Shown: positions 7,667 to 18,193, counted from the first letter of the stretch. The stretch: DNA of 23,158 bases from Acidithiobacillus montserratensis (GCF_018853465.1 NZ_JABBOU010000044.1:1-23158), one strand, 5' to 3'. Program-made: numbers and translations. The notes: generated by a model from the letters alone, not told the origin.

Positions 7667-9100
7667 TCAGGTTTTTTTCTTCAGGTCCTGAAAAATATCC
7701 AGAGCTTTTTGCCGCGCCTGGGCATGATCCACGACCGGGCGGGGATAATGTATCCCCAGTGCAACCCCGGCTTTTGCCAGAATAGCTGGTTCGGCCGCCC
7801 AGGGCTGGTGAATGATGTGATCGGGTAAGGCGGCAAGTTCCGGTAACCAGCGACGCAAGTAAACGCCCTGCGCATCGAATTTTTCACCCTGCAATACCGG
7901 ATTGAAAATCCGGAAGTAAGGTGCTGCATCCGCACCCGAGCCAGCGACCCATTGCCAGGAAGCACTGTTATTGGCTTCATCAAAGTCCAGCAAGGTATCC
8001 TGAAACCAGGCTTCGCCTTTACGCCAGTCTATGAACAGATCCTTGATGAGAAAACTGGCGCAAATCATGCGGACCCGGTTGTGCATCCAGCCGCTTTGCC
8101 AGAGTTCACGCATTCCGGCATCCACAATGGGATAGCCGGTCTGGCCGCGTTGCCAGGCATGCAGCAGTTTTTCATTATTCTGCCAGGGGAAATCAGCGAA
8201 CTCCGGACGGAGCGGCGTATCGGGCAGATTCGGAAAGTGAAAAAGCAGATGCCAGGAAAACTCACGCCAGCCCAGTTCCCGCAGAAAATGTTCTCCCTGG
8301 GCGGCAAGCTCCGGATTTTTGAGCAGATGGCCCTGAGTTTCCTGCCAGATTTGCCGGGGACTGATTTCACCGTGCGCCAGGTAGGGAGAGAGTCGGGAGA
8401 CAGAAGGCTGGGCCGGAAAATCCCGGCCTTTGCTGTAGTTGAGCAGTCCTCCCTCCAGAAACTCACGCAATCTGGTATCTGCGCCTGATTCCCCGGGCTC
8501 CCAGAATTCTGGAAAGCGGCTGGCCCAGTCGGGATGTTGCGGAAGCAGCTGCCAATCAGCCAGGGAATCACTGGATAAATGTTGTGCCAGTTCAGAGGGT
8601 AAAGGTTGAAGTGCCGCCTGTGGTAAAGCTGGAGCTACCGGAAAACGTGCCAGCAGACTCTTCCAGAAAGGCGTAAAAACCTTGTAAGGTTGTTGATCAT
8701 GGTGATGCAGCCAGGGTTCGACCAGGCAATCTCCGGGAAATGAGCGCACCGACACCCCTCTGGCCTGCAAGTCAGCCTTGATGGCGGTATCCTGAGCAAT
8801 GCCACGAGGATCATATCGACGATTCCAGACAACTCCATCAGCTGCGACGCTTTGGATTATTTCCAGCAGAATCTGCAGGGGATCTCCACGCCGCAGCAGT
8901 AATGGCAAATGCAAGGTCGCCAGTGCTTCACCAAGTTTGTGCAGGCTGTGATGCCGCCACCATAATTCCGCAGCGCCAGAGGATTCATGGGGATCAAGAA
9001 TATATAGCGGGATAACCAAGCCCTCCTGGGCTGCCTCCCATAGAGCCGGATGGTCCGTAAGGCGCAGATCCCGACGAAACCAGACAATGGTGGCAGTCAT
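7667..9100 (-). CDS. phrB: Deoxyribodipyrimidine photolyase (class I, cryptochrome/photolyase family)
   Basis: 477 residues, the usual length for class I CPD photolyase. The N-terminal alpha/beta antenna domain starts TATIVWFRRDLRLTDHPAL. The C-terminal FAD-binding helical domain shows the signature run WMHNRVRMICASFLIKDL, followed by FDEANNSASWQWVAGSGAD and PYFRIFNPVLQG. The enzyme repairs UV-induced cyclobutane pyrimidine dimers using blue light and reduced FAD. The gene lies 26 bp behind the PBP1A gene on the same strand, with GAGGAG 7 nt before the ATG, so it is probably cotranscribed with it. No intrinsic terminator is obvious after the stop. Confidence 0.95.
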   Translation of the reverse strand: MTATIVWFRRDLRLTDHPALWEAAQEGLVIPLYILDPHESSGAAELWWRHHSLHKLGEALATLHLPLLLRRGDPLQILLEIIQSVAADGVVWNRRYDPRGIAQDTAIKADLQARGVSVRSFPGDCLVEPWLHHHDQQPYKVFTPFWKSLLARFPVAPALPQAALQPLPSELAQHLSSDSLADWQLLPQHPDWASRFPEFWEPGESGADTRLREFLEGGLLNYSKGRDFPAQPSVSRLSPYLAHGEISPRQIWQETQGHLLKNPELAAQGEHFLRELGWREFSWHLLFHFPNLPDTPLRPEFADFPWQNNEKLLHAWQRGQTGYPIVDAGMRELWQSGWMHNRVRMICASFLIKDLFIDWRKGEAWFQDTLLDFDEANNSASWQWVAGSGADAAPYFRIFNPVLQGEKFDAQGVYLRRWLPELAALPDHIIHQPWAAEPAILAKAGVALGIHYPRPVVDHAQARQKALDIFQDLKKKT

Positions 9101-9126
9101 TTTTTAGCTCCTCAGCAATCAGCCCC

Positions 9127-11625
9127 TCAAAAAAGATTTTTGATGGTATTCATTAGCTTTTCTCCTGTACTGGAACCTGCGGCGCTGCTGGTCGAGGCGG
9201 TAGAGGATGTGGGAGCGGCAATGGGCGGAAAGCCCGCGAGATAATCGCTGACACCGATGACATTACTGTCGCCACTGATGGTCGGGCCGGTAACTGAGGG
9301 CGGACGGAAAAAGCCTGTCGCCGGAGTACCAGCCATGGCTGTACGCATATAATGGATCCAGATGGGCAAGGCCTCGCGAGCCCCGGCCGCCCAGCGGCCC
9401 ATGGTGTGATTATCATCGTAACCCACCCATACGCTGGTCGTCATGCGTGGACTGAAGCCATTGAACCAGGCATTGTTTTCATGATTGGTAGTGCCGGTTT
9501 TGCCGGCAATGTCATTGCGTCCAAGACTCTGGGCCGCTACGCCGGTACCGATTTTGATGACCTGCTGCATCATTTGCGTCAGCAAATAGGCCACGCCCGG
9601 GGGGATGGCTGTCTCAGTGGGCGGAGGGGCATAGCCCATGGGGCAGTTCAACAAGGAAATCTGGGTGCCCCGGCCATTGACGATTTTGGTGATGAGGTAG
9701 GGGTGAGGAAGAAAACCACCGCTGGAAAATACCGAGTAGGCTCTGGCCATTTGCAGGGGGCTGTAATCTCCCGCGCCGAGGACCATGGAAGGTACCTGGG
9801 GAATCTGCTTGGCAGGAAACCCGAAACGCTGCACGTACTGTGCCGCATAAGGAATCCCGATGTCCATGAGAATCCGCACACTGGGGACATTATGGGAGTA
9901 AGCCAGATTGGACCAGACCGGAATGGGCGTGTTGGAAAACTGGTTACTGTAGTTGGTGGGCGCATAAACCTGTCCGTCAGGCAGGGTAATGGACAGGGGA
10001 GTGTCGGGTATGGGAGTCTGAGGGGTCATGTAGGTATTTTTGCCCGAAGCCAGCAGTGCGGGTGCGTCCATGGCTGCCGCGTATACAAAAGGTTTGAAGC
10101 CCGAACCGGGTTGCCGGTAGGCAAATACCGCCCGATCAAAATGACTGAGTTCATAGCTGAACCCGCCAACCAGGGCATGAATGGCCCCACTCCGGCTGTC
10201 CAGACTGACCAGGGCACCCTGGACCTTGGGGATCTGGGTCAACTGCCAGCCGGGATCCTTTCCGGCAGAAGACCAGACATTGGCACCCCACTCCTGTCCG
10301 GCGCCGGCAGTCACGGCGTTGACATAGGGGCGTAACCAGATCAGGTCACCACTATGCAGCACCCCGTTGACCTGCCGGGGCAAAGGACTGTTGAAGCGCT
10401 GCCGCGCCCAGCGCACATCCCGGAGTGTCAGGGTGATATCTTTTTTGCCCTCCAGCGACACCGTAGCCGCTTTGGGATCAGCGCTGATGACCACTCCCCA
10501 TTTCAGGTTGGCCGGATCATGGGGAGGCAGAGCCGTCGGTCGTTTGCCAGCCAGGGCTGCCTGCAGGGCATCCCCACTCAGGCGGGTAATCGGACCGCGA
10601 TAAATTTTCGGATCCATACTGGAAAGACCCATGTCATAATTTTCCAGCCCCACCGCAACCGCCTGATTAGCTGCAATCTGGTCTTTGGGGATGATGCTGG
10701 TATACACCTTGAGACCGGAGCGATAGGTGAAATCGCTGCCAAACTGCTGGGTGAGCCAGTTGGCGATCCAGTCCGTCACATAGGGCGCGCTATCCGAGGC
10801 CTGGGCATGGTAGCGGGAAAGAATAGGTTCAGCATTGGCCCTGGCTTCTTCGGCTCTGGAGATATAACCGCGATTTTCCATGCGCTTCAGCACATAGGCG
10901 CGGCGTTTTTTGGCCAGGTCCGGATTCATGACCGGATTCAGCACGGAAGGAGCCGGGGGCAGGCCGGCAATGGTGGCCATTTCGCCCAGAGTCAATTGTT
11001 CGACACTTTTGCCAAAATAAGTCTGCGCTGCTGCCTGGACCCCATAAGCACCCTGACCCAGATAAATTTTGTTCAGATACAGTTCCAGAATCTGTTTGTG
11101 CGTAAAATGATCGGCGAGCTTGTAGGCCAGCAGTATTTCGGCAATTTTGCGGGTAATGGTTTTTTGCGGGGTCAGGTAAAAATTCCGGGCGACCTGCTCG
11201 GGAATGGTGCTGGCGCCCTGCATGGGGGCCATGTGGATGAGATCGACCAGTGCTGCCCGTAGGATGCCGGGATAACTGACCGGATAATACAAGGGATTAT
11301 TGCTGTAAAAGCGGGCGTTTTCCGCTGAAATGAAAGCCTCCTGCATTTTGACCGGTATCTGGTCAATGGGCAGGGCATAGCGCATTTGCGGGCCGACTTC
11401 CTGAAGCAGTGAACCGTCTGCCGCATAAATACGCAACGGTTCATCGGGGTGCCATTCCTTCAGTTCGTGGACGGGGGGCAGACTGTCCCAGATGCGATAG
11501 ACGTAAATGCTGATGCCAATCCCGATGTTGATCAGAATCAGCAGGATGATCAACAAAATCCAGCGACCATAGTGGGGGCGCCGGGATGCCTTGCCCCGTG
11601 CCTTGGAACTGTCAGTTTGAGCCAT
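9127..11625 (-). CDS. mrcA: Penicillin-binding protein 1A (bifunctional transglycosylase/transpeptidase)
   Basis: 832 residues. A basic cytoplasmic tail precedes one membrane anchor (about residues 22-45). Then come a GT51 glycosyltransferase domain (about 80-260), an intervening region, and a transpeptidase domain with SxxK Ser508-Lys511 (SGFK), SxN Ser577-Asn579 (SHN) and KTG 709-711. It polymerises and crosslinks peptidoglycan on the periplasmic face of the inner membrane. The GT51 motif 1 reads ENARF (Glu102) instead of EDxxF, without the usual HxG, and motif 2 is QGASTIPEQ (136-144) instead of QGGSTITQQ. The C-terminal tail is rich in Ser, Thr, Ala and Pro. It is divergent from gltX and heads the operon with the photolyase gene. 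Confidence 0.95.
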   Translation of the reverse strand: MAQTDSSKARGKASRRPHYGRWILLIILLILINIGIGISIYVYRIWDSLPPVHELKEWHPDEPLRIYAADGSLLQEVGPQMRYALPIDQIPVKMQEAFISAENARFYSNNPLYYPVSYPGILRAALVDLIHMAPMQGASTIPEQVARNFYLTPQKTITRKIAEILLAYKLADHFTHKQILELYLNKIYLGQGAYGVQAAAQTYFGKSVEQLTLGEMATIAGLPPAPSVLNPVMNPDLAKKRRAYVLKRMENRGYISRAEEARANAEPILSRYHAQASDSAPYVTDWIANWLTQQFGSDFTYRSGLKVYTSIIPKDQIAANQAVAVGLENYDMGLSSMDPKIYRGPITRLSGDALQAALAGKRPTALPPHDPANLKWGVVISADPKAATVSLEGKKDITLTLRDVRWARQRFNSPLPRQVNGVLHSGDLIWLRPYVNAVTAGAGQEWGANVWSSAGKDPGWQLTQIPKVQGALVSLDSRSGAIHALVGGFSYELSHFDRAVFAYRQPGSGFKPFVYAAAMDAPALLASGKNTYMTPQTPIPDTPLSITLPDGQVYAPTNYSNQFSNTPIPVWSNLAYSHNVPSVRILMDIGIPYAAQYVQRFGFPAKQIPQVPSMVLGAGDYSPLQMARAYSVFSSGGFLPHPYLITKIVNGRGTQISLLNCPMGYAPPPTETAIPPGVAYLLTQMMQQVIKIGTGVAAQSLGRNDIAGKTGTTNHENNAWFNGFSPRMTTSVWVGYDDNHTMGRWAAGAREALPIWIHYMRTAMAGTPATGFFRPPSVTGPTISGDSNVIGVSDYLAGFPPIAAPTSSTASTSSAAGSSTGEKLMNTIKNLF

Positions 11626-11649
11626 TATGTTTCTTCCATTTCCTGAATG

Positions 11650-11685
11650 CTTGGTAAAAGAAAGGCTGTACCGCCTTTTACCAAG
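11650..11685. repeat. Perfect 11-bp inverted repeat between divergent mrcA and gltX
   Basis: Arms CTTGGTAAAAG (11650-11660) and CTTTTACCAAG (11675-11685) are separated by 14 bp. An alternative fold pairs AAAGGC with GCCTTT inside the outer TTGGTA/TACCAA stem. No T-tract follows in either direction, so it is unlikely to be a terminator. It may be an operator for one or both divergent genes, or a structured 5' leader. Confidence 0.6.
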
Positions 11686-11720
11686 TACCCTGTCGCCGTT
11701 TTGTCATTGCGAGTCGGCTT

Positions 11721-13169
11721 ATGGCGCAATACTATACCATCATGAATCTCAAGAGTCGCTTCGCCCCCAGTCCCACCGGATATCTCCATCTGGGCAATGC
11801 CCGTACCGCCTTGTTTGCCTGGCTGGCAGCCCGTGGCGCAGGCGGAAATTTTGTGCTGCGTCTGGAAGATACCGATCAGGCCCGGTCCCCCGAAATTTAC
11901 GAAAAAGCCCTGTTCGAAGACTTGCAGTGGTTGGGTCTGGACTGGGATGAAGGACCTGATCGGGGTGGTCCGGCAGGCTCCTATCGGCAGATGCAGCGTC
12001 TGGAGATTTATCAGAAATACTATGGCCTGCTGCTGGCTGCAGAGCAGGCCTATCCCTGTTATTGCAGCCCCGAAGATCTGGCTGCGGAGCGGGCCGTGCA
12101 AAAAGCTGCGGGAAAGGCACCGCGCTACGGAGGGCGGTGCCGGCATCTGAATGACGACCAGCGCCAGGCGTTGGCAGCACAAGGCATTCAACCGGTTTTG
12201 CGTTTTCGGGTGCCGGATACCGGGATGCTGAACGTGCCTGATCGGGTCTGGGGAGAACGCAGTTATGCCCTGGCTGCCTTGGGGGATTTCGTGATTCGGC
12301 GCAGCGATGGCAGCCCCGCTTTTTTCTTTGCCAATGCCGTGGATGATGCCCTGATGGGCGTGAATCTGGTCTTACGGGGCGAGGATCATCTCAGCAATAC
12401 CCCGCGCCAGATTCTGATTTTGCAAGCCCTGCAGTTGCCGGTGCCGGCATATGCGCATCTGCCGCTGTTGCTGGGCGGCGATGGCCAGCCCCTGTCTAAA
12501 CGGCATGGGGCCGCCAGCTTGCGGGATCTCCAGTCAGAGGGCTATCTCCCGGTGGCTGTGCGTAATTATCTGGCCCGGCTCGGTCACCATTATGCAGCCT
12601 CAGAATTACTGGACGATGCAGCGCTGGCATCTGGATTCGCGGTAGAAAACATCAGCCGCGCGCCGGGGCATTTTGATCCGGTTCAGCTGCAGCACTGGCA
12701 GCATCTGGCTCTGCAGGAATTGACGGATGCCGGGCTCTGGGGCTGGCTTACGGCTAATCCTGGCCCATTGCGGGATTGGGTTCCCCAAGGACAGGAAATG
12801 GCTTTCGTAGCGGCAGTGCGCGCCAATATTCAGCTTCCCGGAGATGCCCTGGACTGGGCGCGACGCTGCTTTGCCGATCAGGCATTCGTCGCGCTGGCGA
12901 AAGAAGAGGCGGCATTGCTGGCACTGGCCGAAGCTCCGGCGACATTCTGGCCCTTGGCCGAGCGTCTGCTCCAGGAGTCCGCCGGTGATTACCGGATCTG
13001 GACCAAAAACCTGCAGCAGGAAAGCGGCCGCAAAGGCAAATCCTTGTTCATGCCGCTGCGGGCCGCTTTGACCGGCCTCTGTCATGGTCCGGAACTCGCA
13101 GCCCTGTTGCCCCTGATCGGTATGGAGCGCGCCTGTGAGCGCCTGCGTACTGTTCCCCAATATCTCTGA
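11721..13169 (+). CDS. gltX: Glutamyl-tRNA synthetase
   Basis: 482 residues from ATG 11721; an in-frame ATG at 11742 (MNLKSRFAPSPTGYLHLGN) is an equally plausible start, since neither has a clear ribosome-binding site. The class I HIGH motif is HLGN (23-26) and the KMSKS equivalent is LSKRH (258-262). A zinc site is complete: Cys113, Cys115, Cys140 and His142, spaced CxCx24CxH exactly as in E. coli GluRS. It charges tRNA-Glu, and tRNA-Gln as well if the organism relies on transamidation; acidithiobacilli are known to carry two GluRS paralogues with different tRNA preferences. The cysS gene follows after 12 bp. Confidence 0.95.
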   Translation: MAQYYTIMNLKSRFAPSPTGYLHLGNARTALFAWLAARGAGGNFVLRLEDTDQARSPEIYEKALFEDLQWLGLDWDEGPDRGGPAGSYRQMQRLEIYQKYYGLLLAAEQAYPCYCSPEDLAAERAVQKAAGKAPRYGGRCRHLNDDQRQALAAQGIQPVLRFRVPDTGMLNVPDRVWGERSYALAALGDFVIRRSDGSPAFFFANAVDDALMGVNLVLRGEDHLSNTPRQILILQALQLPVPAYAHLPLLLGGDGQPLSKRHGAASLRDLQSEGYLPVAVRNYLARLGHHYAASELLDDAALASGFAVENISRAPGHFDPVQLQHWQHLALQELTDAGLWGWLTANPGPLRDWVPQGQEMAFVAAVRANIQLPGDALDWARRCFADQAFVALAKEEAALLALAEAPATFWPLAERLLQESAGDYRIWTKNLQQESGRKGKSLFMPLRAALTGLCHGPELAALLPLIGMERACERLRTVPQYL

Positions 13170-13181
13170 ATCGAGGAATTC

Positions 13182-14585
<1,404 letters not shown>

Positions 14586-14587
14586 TC

Positions 14588-17041
14588 TCAGTCTTCGCCG
14601 AGGGGCAGGGACTGCTGTCCGGGATCCTCGGCAGCCACTTCGCTGAGGGTTTCCTGAACGACTGGTGCCGCCTCGGTAAACAGAGGCAGATGCCAGTCCT
14701 CGGGATGGCTGGCGGGCGCTGTATTTGTCTTGACGGGGTCAGTTTCGGCAACAGGGCTGGTTGTCGACTCGGGCACGGGTTCCAAAGCACTTTGAGGCTC
14801 CGCCGGGTTAGCTTTGATTGCATCAGCGTCCGGGCTGTTTTCAGGGACAGGCGTGGCCTTTTCTGCTGACACGGTATGTGCGGCCGGATCTTCTAGAGAA
14901 ATGCTTGATGGGGCTTCTGCCGCTATCTGGACGGGAGATTCGCTGGAAGCTGTTTCCGCACCGGTGGCGATGGTCGGAATAGATACCAGCATCAGGTGCC
15001 AGTCATCGGTGGCGGGTACCGGACCAGGATAGACCAACTCCTCTCTGGGTGCTGGTGCTTGCTCGACCTTTGCTGCGGTTTTGGCCGAAGTCTTGGTCTT
15101 CGGGGCAGCAGGTTCATCTTCTACTGATGATGCTTCCTGAAGATTTTCCCCGCCATTATTCTGGGTGGAACGCCGGGCCCTGGCCCGGCGACCGCCGCGC
15201 CGCCGCCGCCGACTGCGATTTTCTTCATTGGCGTTTTCTTCATCCCCCTCGGCTTGAGCAGGGCTTTCAGCGGTTGTTTCGGCAGCGTGGCTTTCCGCCA
15301 TGAAGGTAGCGGCATCTACAGGCACATAGCGGGACACCAGAGCGCGCACCAGGCGCGCTAAAATGCCTTCCTCAGCGACGGCTGGCTTACTGGCGCTGCT
15401 TTTGGCTTTAGCTGGTGTCGGCGCAGGGCTGCGCAGGGGTGGAAGGACATCGGGTGGCGGCGGCGCGGTCAGCGGACTGAGAGCGGCCGATTCCACGCCG
15501 GGACGACTGGGTCGGGCCGGCAGGGCATTATTGAGATTCTGCGGCACGGGTAGGCTGCGCAGGGTGCTGGCTTCCATGCGGGTGCGCTCAATATTGTAGT
15601 GAGGGGTCACCAGTTCCGGCTTGGGAATGATGACAATACGGGTTTCGGTTTTGGCTTCCAGTTCGAGAATGGGCAGGCGTTTTTCATTGAGCAGATACAC
15701 CGCCACATCTACCGGAACCGCACACTGGACCTCGGCAGGACCGGGCTTCATGCATTCTTCCTGCAAGAGGCGCAGGACATGCATGCTGGTGGCTTCGCAA
15801 CCGCGAATCTGCCCGGTGCCATTACAACGCGGGCAGGGCTCGGAAGAAGCTTCTTCCAGACTGGCACCCAGCCGTTGTCGGGACATTTCCATCAAACCGA
15901 AGCGGGAAATCCGGCCGAGTTGGACTCGCGCCCGATCCAGCTTGAGGGCTTCCTTGAGTTTACCCTCTACTTCACGCTGATGTTTGGGGGATTCCATATC
16001 AATGAAATCCACGACAATCAAGCCACCCAGGTCGCGCAGGCGAATCTGCCGGGCAATTTCTTCCGCCGCCTCCAGATTGGTCCGGAAGGCAGTTTCAGCA
16101 ATGTCCTGACCCTTGGTGGAGCGCCCCGAATTGACGTCCACTGCCACCAGGGCCTCGGTATGATCGATGACTATGGCGCCCCCGGATTCCAGACGCACTT
16201 CGCGGCTGAAGGCGGACTCAATCTGCTGCTCGATCTGATAGCGACTGAAGAGCGGTACATCATTATCGTAATGCTTCAGGCGGTGGACCATTTTCGGCAT
16301 CATCGCGCTCATGAACTGCACGGCGGCATGATATGCGCCTTCTTCATCAATCAGGACTTCACCGAAATCCTCTGAAAAATGATCGCGCAGCGCCCGAACC
16401 ACCACGTTGCCTTCCTGGTAAATCAGAAAGGGCGAAGCACGGGTTGCGGCCGTATCGACAATGGCCTGCCAGATTTGTTTCAGGTATTCGAGATCCCGAT
16501 GCAGGGCTTCCAGTTCCTGACCGATACCGGCCGTGCGGGCAATGACCCCCATGTTTTCGGGAATGTCCAGGAGTTGCAGATGCTGGCGAATCTGGGTGCG
16601 GTCATCCCCTTCGATGCGGCGGGAAACCCCGCCTGCCCGGGGATTGTTGGGCATGAGGACCAGATAGCGTCCCGCCAGACTGACAAAGGTGGTGAGGGCG
16701 GCACCCTTGCTGGAGCGTTCTTCCTTGTCGACCTGGACAATCACTTCCTGGCCTTCGCGAATCAGTTCCTGAATACGTTTGCGGCCTTGACCGGATTCCT
16801 GTTGCTGAAAGTATTCCCGGGCAATTTCCTTGAGGGGCAGAAAACCGTGGCGTTCGGCACCATAATCCACGAAGGCGGCTTCCAGGCTGGGCTCTATCCG
16901 GGTAATTTTACCCTTGTAGATATTGCTTTTTTTCTGTTCCTTGTAGGCGCGTTCAATATCAAGGTCGAGAAGCTTTTGACCATCTACCAAAGCCACCCGC
17001 AGCTCCTCCGCATGGGTGGCGTTAATCAACATCCTTTTCAT
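14588..17041 (-). CDS. rne: Ribonuclease E
   Basis: 817 residues. The N-terminal catalytic half starts [20 protein letters not shown], nearly as in E. coli, with an S1 domain (about 38-120). Metal-binding Asp302 (VDVNSG) and Asp345 (VVDFID) match E. coli D303/D346, and the zinc-link CPRC is at 403-406. From about residue 500 the protein is low-complexity, Pro/Ala/Glu-rich. It contains an amphipathic stretch [14 protein letters not shown] (about 560-573), at the place of the E. coli membrane-targeting helix, and an Arg-rich block (about 609-624). RNase E starts mRNA decay and processes rRNA and tRNA precursors at the inner membrane. The start is fixed by homology. The gene is divergent from rluC, as in many gammaproteobacteria. 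Confidence 0.96.
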   Translation of the reverse strand: MKRMLINATHAEELRVALVDGQKLLDLDIERAYKEQKKSNIYKGKITRIEPSLEAAFVDYGAERHGFLPLKEIAREYFQQQESGQGRKRIQELIREGQEVIVQVDKEERSSKGAALTTFVSLAGRYLVLMPNNPRAGGVSRRIEGDDRTQIRQHLQLLDIPENMGVIARTAGIGQELEALHRDLEYLKQIWQAIVDTAATRASPFLIYQEGNVVVRALRDHFSEDFGEVLIDEEGAYHAAVQFMSAMMPKMVHRLKHYDNDVPLFSRYQIEQQIESAFSREVRLESGGAIVIDHTEALVAVDVNSGRSTKGQDIAETAFRTNLEAAEEIARQIRLRDLGGLIVVDFIDMESPKHQREVEGKLKEALKLDRARVQLGRISRFGLMEMSRQRLGASLEEASSEPCPRCNGTGQIRGCEATSMHVLRLLQEECMKPGPAEVQCAVPVDVAVYLLNEKRLPILELEAKTETRIVIIPKPELVTPHYNIERTRMEASTLRSLPVPQNLNNALPARPSRPGVESAALSPLTAPPPPDVLPPLRSPAPTPAKAKSSASKPAVAEEGILARLVRALVSRYVPVDAATFMAESHAAETTAESPAQAEGDEENANEENRSRRRRRGGRRARARRSTQNNGGENLQEASSVEDEPAAPKTKTSAKTAAKVEQAPAPREELVYPGPVPATDDWHLMLVSIPTIATGAETASSESPVQIAAEAPSSISLEDPAAHTVSAEKATPVPENSPDADAIKANPAEPQSALEPVPESTTSPVAETDPVKTNTAPASHPEDWHLPLFTEAAPVVQETLSEVAAEDPGQQSLPLGED

Positions 17042-17058
17042 AAGTTCTTCTTTCTCCG

Positions 17059-17099
17059 GCGCTCAACCCGCCTGCTCGTTCAAGCAGGCCGGGGAGCGC
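17059..17099 (-). promoter_or_regulatory. Long stem-loop in the rne 5' leader
   Basis: Nested complementary segments GCGCTC (17059-17064) / GAGCGC (17094-17099), CCC (17067-17069) / GGG (17091-17093) and GCCTGCT (17070-17076) / AGCAGGC (17083-17089) enclose a 6-nt loop. The structure ends 17 nt before the rne ATG. In E. coli the rne leader hairpins recruit RNase E to its own mRNA for feedback control; position and strength here suggest a similar device. Confidence 0.65.
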
Positions 17100-17182
17100 A
17101 GCGTCTGTAATTGGGACCGAAAGGCTTGCCCTTCGATGCTATAACCGGAGCCGCACTCGTTCAGCGCAGCGTCCTGAGTCGC

Positions 17183-17212
17183 AATATATGCCATAAAAGA
17201 ATAGAATCGCAA
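17183..17212 (-). promoter_or_regulatory. Likely rne promoter
   Basis: On the minus strand TTGCGA (17207-17212), an 18-bp spacer and TATATT (17183-17188). It predicts a leader of about 135 nt that includes the stem-loop at 17059-17099. A plus-strand TAGAAT at 17202-17207 may serve rluC, so the two divergent promoters would overlap. Confidence 0.5.
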
Positions 17213-17239
17213 TCGAAAAAATGCGGGAGCAGTGAAAAT

Positions 17240-18193
17240 ATGGCGGAAAACGGAGTGCGTCAGTGGCTGGTGACCGATGCCGATGCGGGCCAGCGTCTGG
17301 ATAATTTCCTCCTGCGGGTCATGAAAGGCGTGCCTCGCTCGCACATCTACAAAATCCTCCGCAGTGGTGAAGTGCGGGTGAACAAGGGAAGGGCGCGCCC
17401 CCATTATCACATTGCTGTAGGTGATGTGTTGCGCCTGCCCCCGGTGCGGGTGGCGGAAGCCAGTGATCCGGCAGTGCTGCCTACCCATCTGCGCAGCCAG
17501 CTGGAGGCAGCGGTTCTTTTTGAAGACAGTCATCTGCTGGTGCTGGACAAGCCCAGCGGGCTGGCGGTGCATGGCGGCTCCGGATTGAGTTGGGGCATTA
17601 TCGAAGCCCTGCGGCAGTTGCGCCCGGATGCCCGGGAGCTGGAGCTGGTGCACCGTCTGGATCGGGATACTTCCGGATGCCTGGTGCTGAGCAAGAAGCG
17701 TTCGGCACTGCGCGCACTGCATGAAAGTCTGCGTCAGGGGCAGATGGAAAAACACTATCTGGCCCTGGCCTGCGGTGACTGGAAGGGGCCTGCGCGCTCG
17801 GTACGCCTGCCGCTGCGCAAAAATACCCTGCAATCCGGCGAGCGCATGGTGCGGGTGGATCCTGTCGCCGGTAAGCCCGCCCATACCCATTTCTCGGCCC
17901 GGGAACATTTTTCCGGGGCAACCCTGGTCGAGGCTGATCTGGATACCGGGCGCACCCATCAGATTCGTGTGCACCTCCAAGCCATCGCCCACGCCGTTGC
18001 CGGCGACGAAAAATATGGCGATCCTGCCTTTAATCAGCGTCTGCGCGTCTTGGGCTTGCGGCGTCTGTTCCTGCACGCCGCCAGTATTCGTTTTGCGCAC
18101 CCACGCGATCAGCAGCCCATGCATATCCAGGCCCCCTTACCGGCCGAACTGGAGGCCGTATTGCAGCAATTACGCCAGGAGTCATGTTCATGA
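17240..18193 (+). CDS. rluC: 23S rRNA pseudouridine synthase, RluC/RluD family
   Basis: 317 residues from ATG 17240; the reading frame is open back to 17111, but that extension lacks S4-domain similarity and covers the rne leader. An S4 RNA-binding domain (about 17-70, GQRLDNFLLRVMKGVPRSHIY) is followed by the RluA-type catalytic domain with HRLDRDTSG, catalytic Asp141, and C-terminal TGRTHQIRVHL and LFLHA motifs. It converts uridines of 23S rRNA to pseudouridine; the rne-rluC neighbourhood favours RluC (E. coli positions 955, 2504, 2580). GGGAG lies about 11 nt before the start. The stop overlaps the start of the HAD gene. Confidence 0.92.
   Translation: MAENGVRQWLVTDADAGQRLDNFLLRVMKGVPRSHIYKILRSGEVRVNKGRARPHYHIAVGDVLRLPPVRVAEASDPAVLPTHLRSQLEAAVLFEDSHLLVLDKPSGLAVHGGSGLSWGIIEALRQLRPDARELELVHRLDRDTSGCLVLSKKRSALRALHESLRQGQMEKHYLALACGDWKGPARSVRLPLRKNTLQSGERMVRVDPVAGKPAHTHFSAREHFSGATLVEADLDTGRTHQIRVHLQAIAHAVAGDEKYGDPAFNQRLRVLGLRRLFLHAASIRFAHPRDQQPMHIQAPLPAELEAVLQQLRQESCS

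Noticed and set aside
9352..10335. A 327-codon plus-strand open frame inside the PBP1A gene
   Set aside because: Opposite-strand shadow of a conserved coding region with no recognisable motif or ribosome-binding site.
11650..11685. Inverted repeat as an intrinsic terminator
   Set aside because: No T-tract on either side and it lies between two gene starts, not gene ends.
17111..17239. Upstream extension of rluC
   Set aside because: The extra 43 residues cover the rne promoter and leader and precede the S4 domain; the start at 17240 gives the normal family length.
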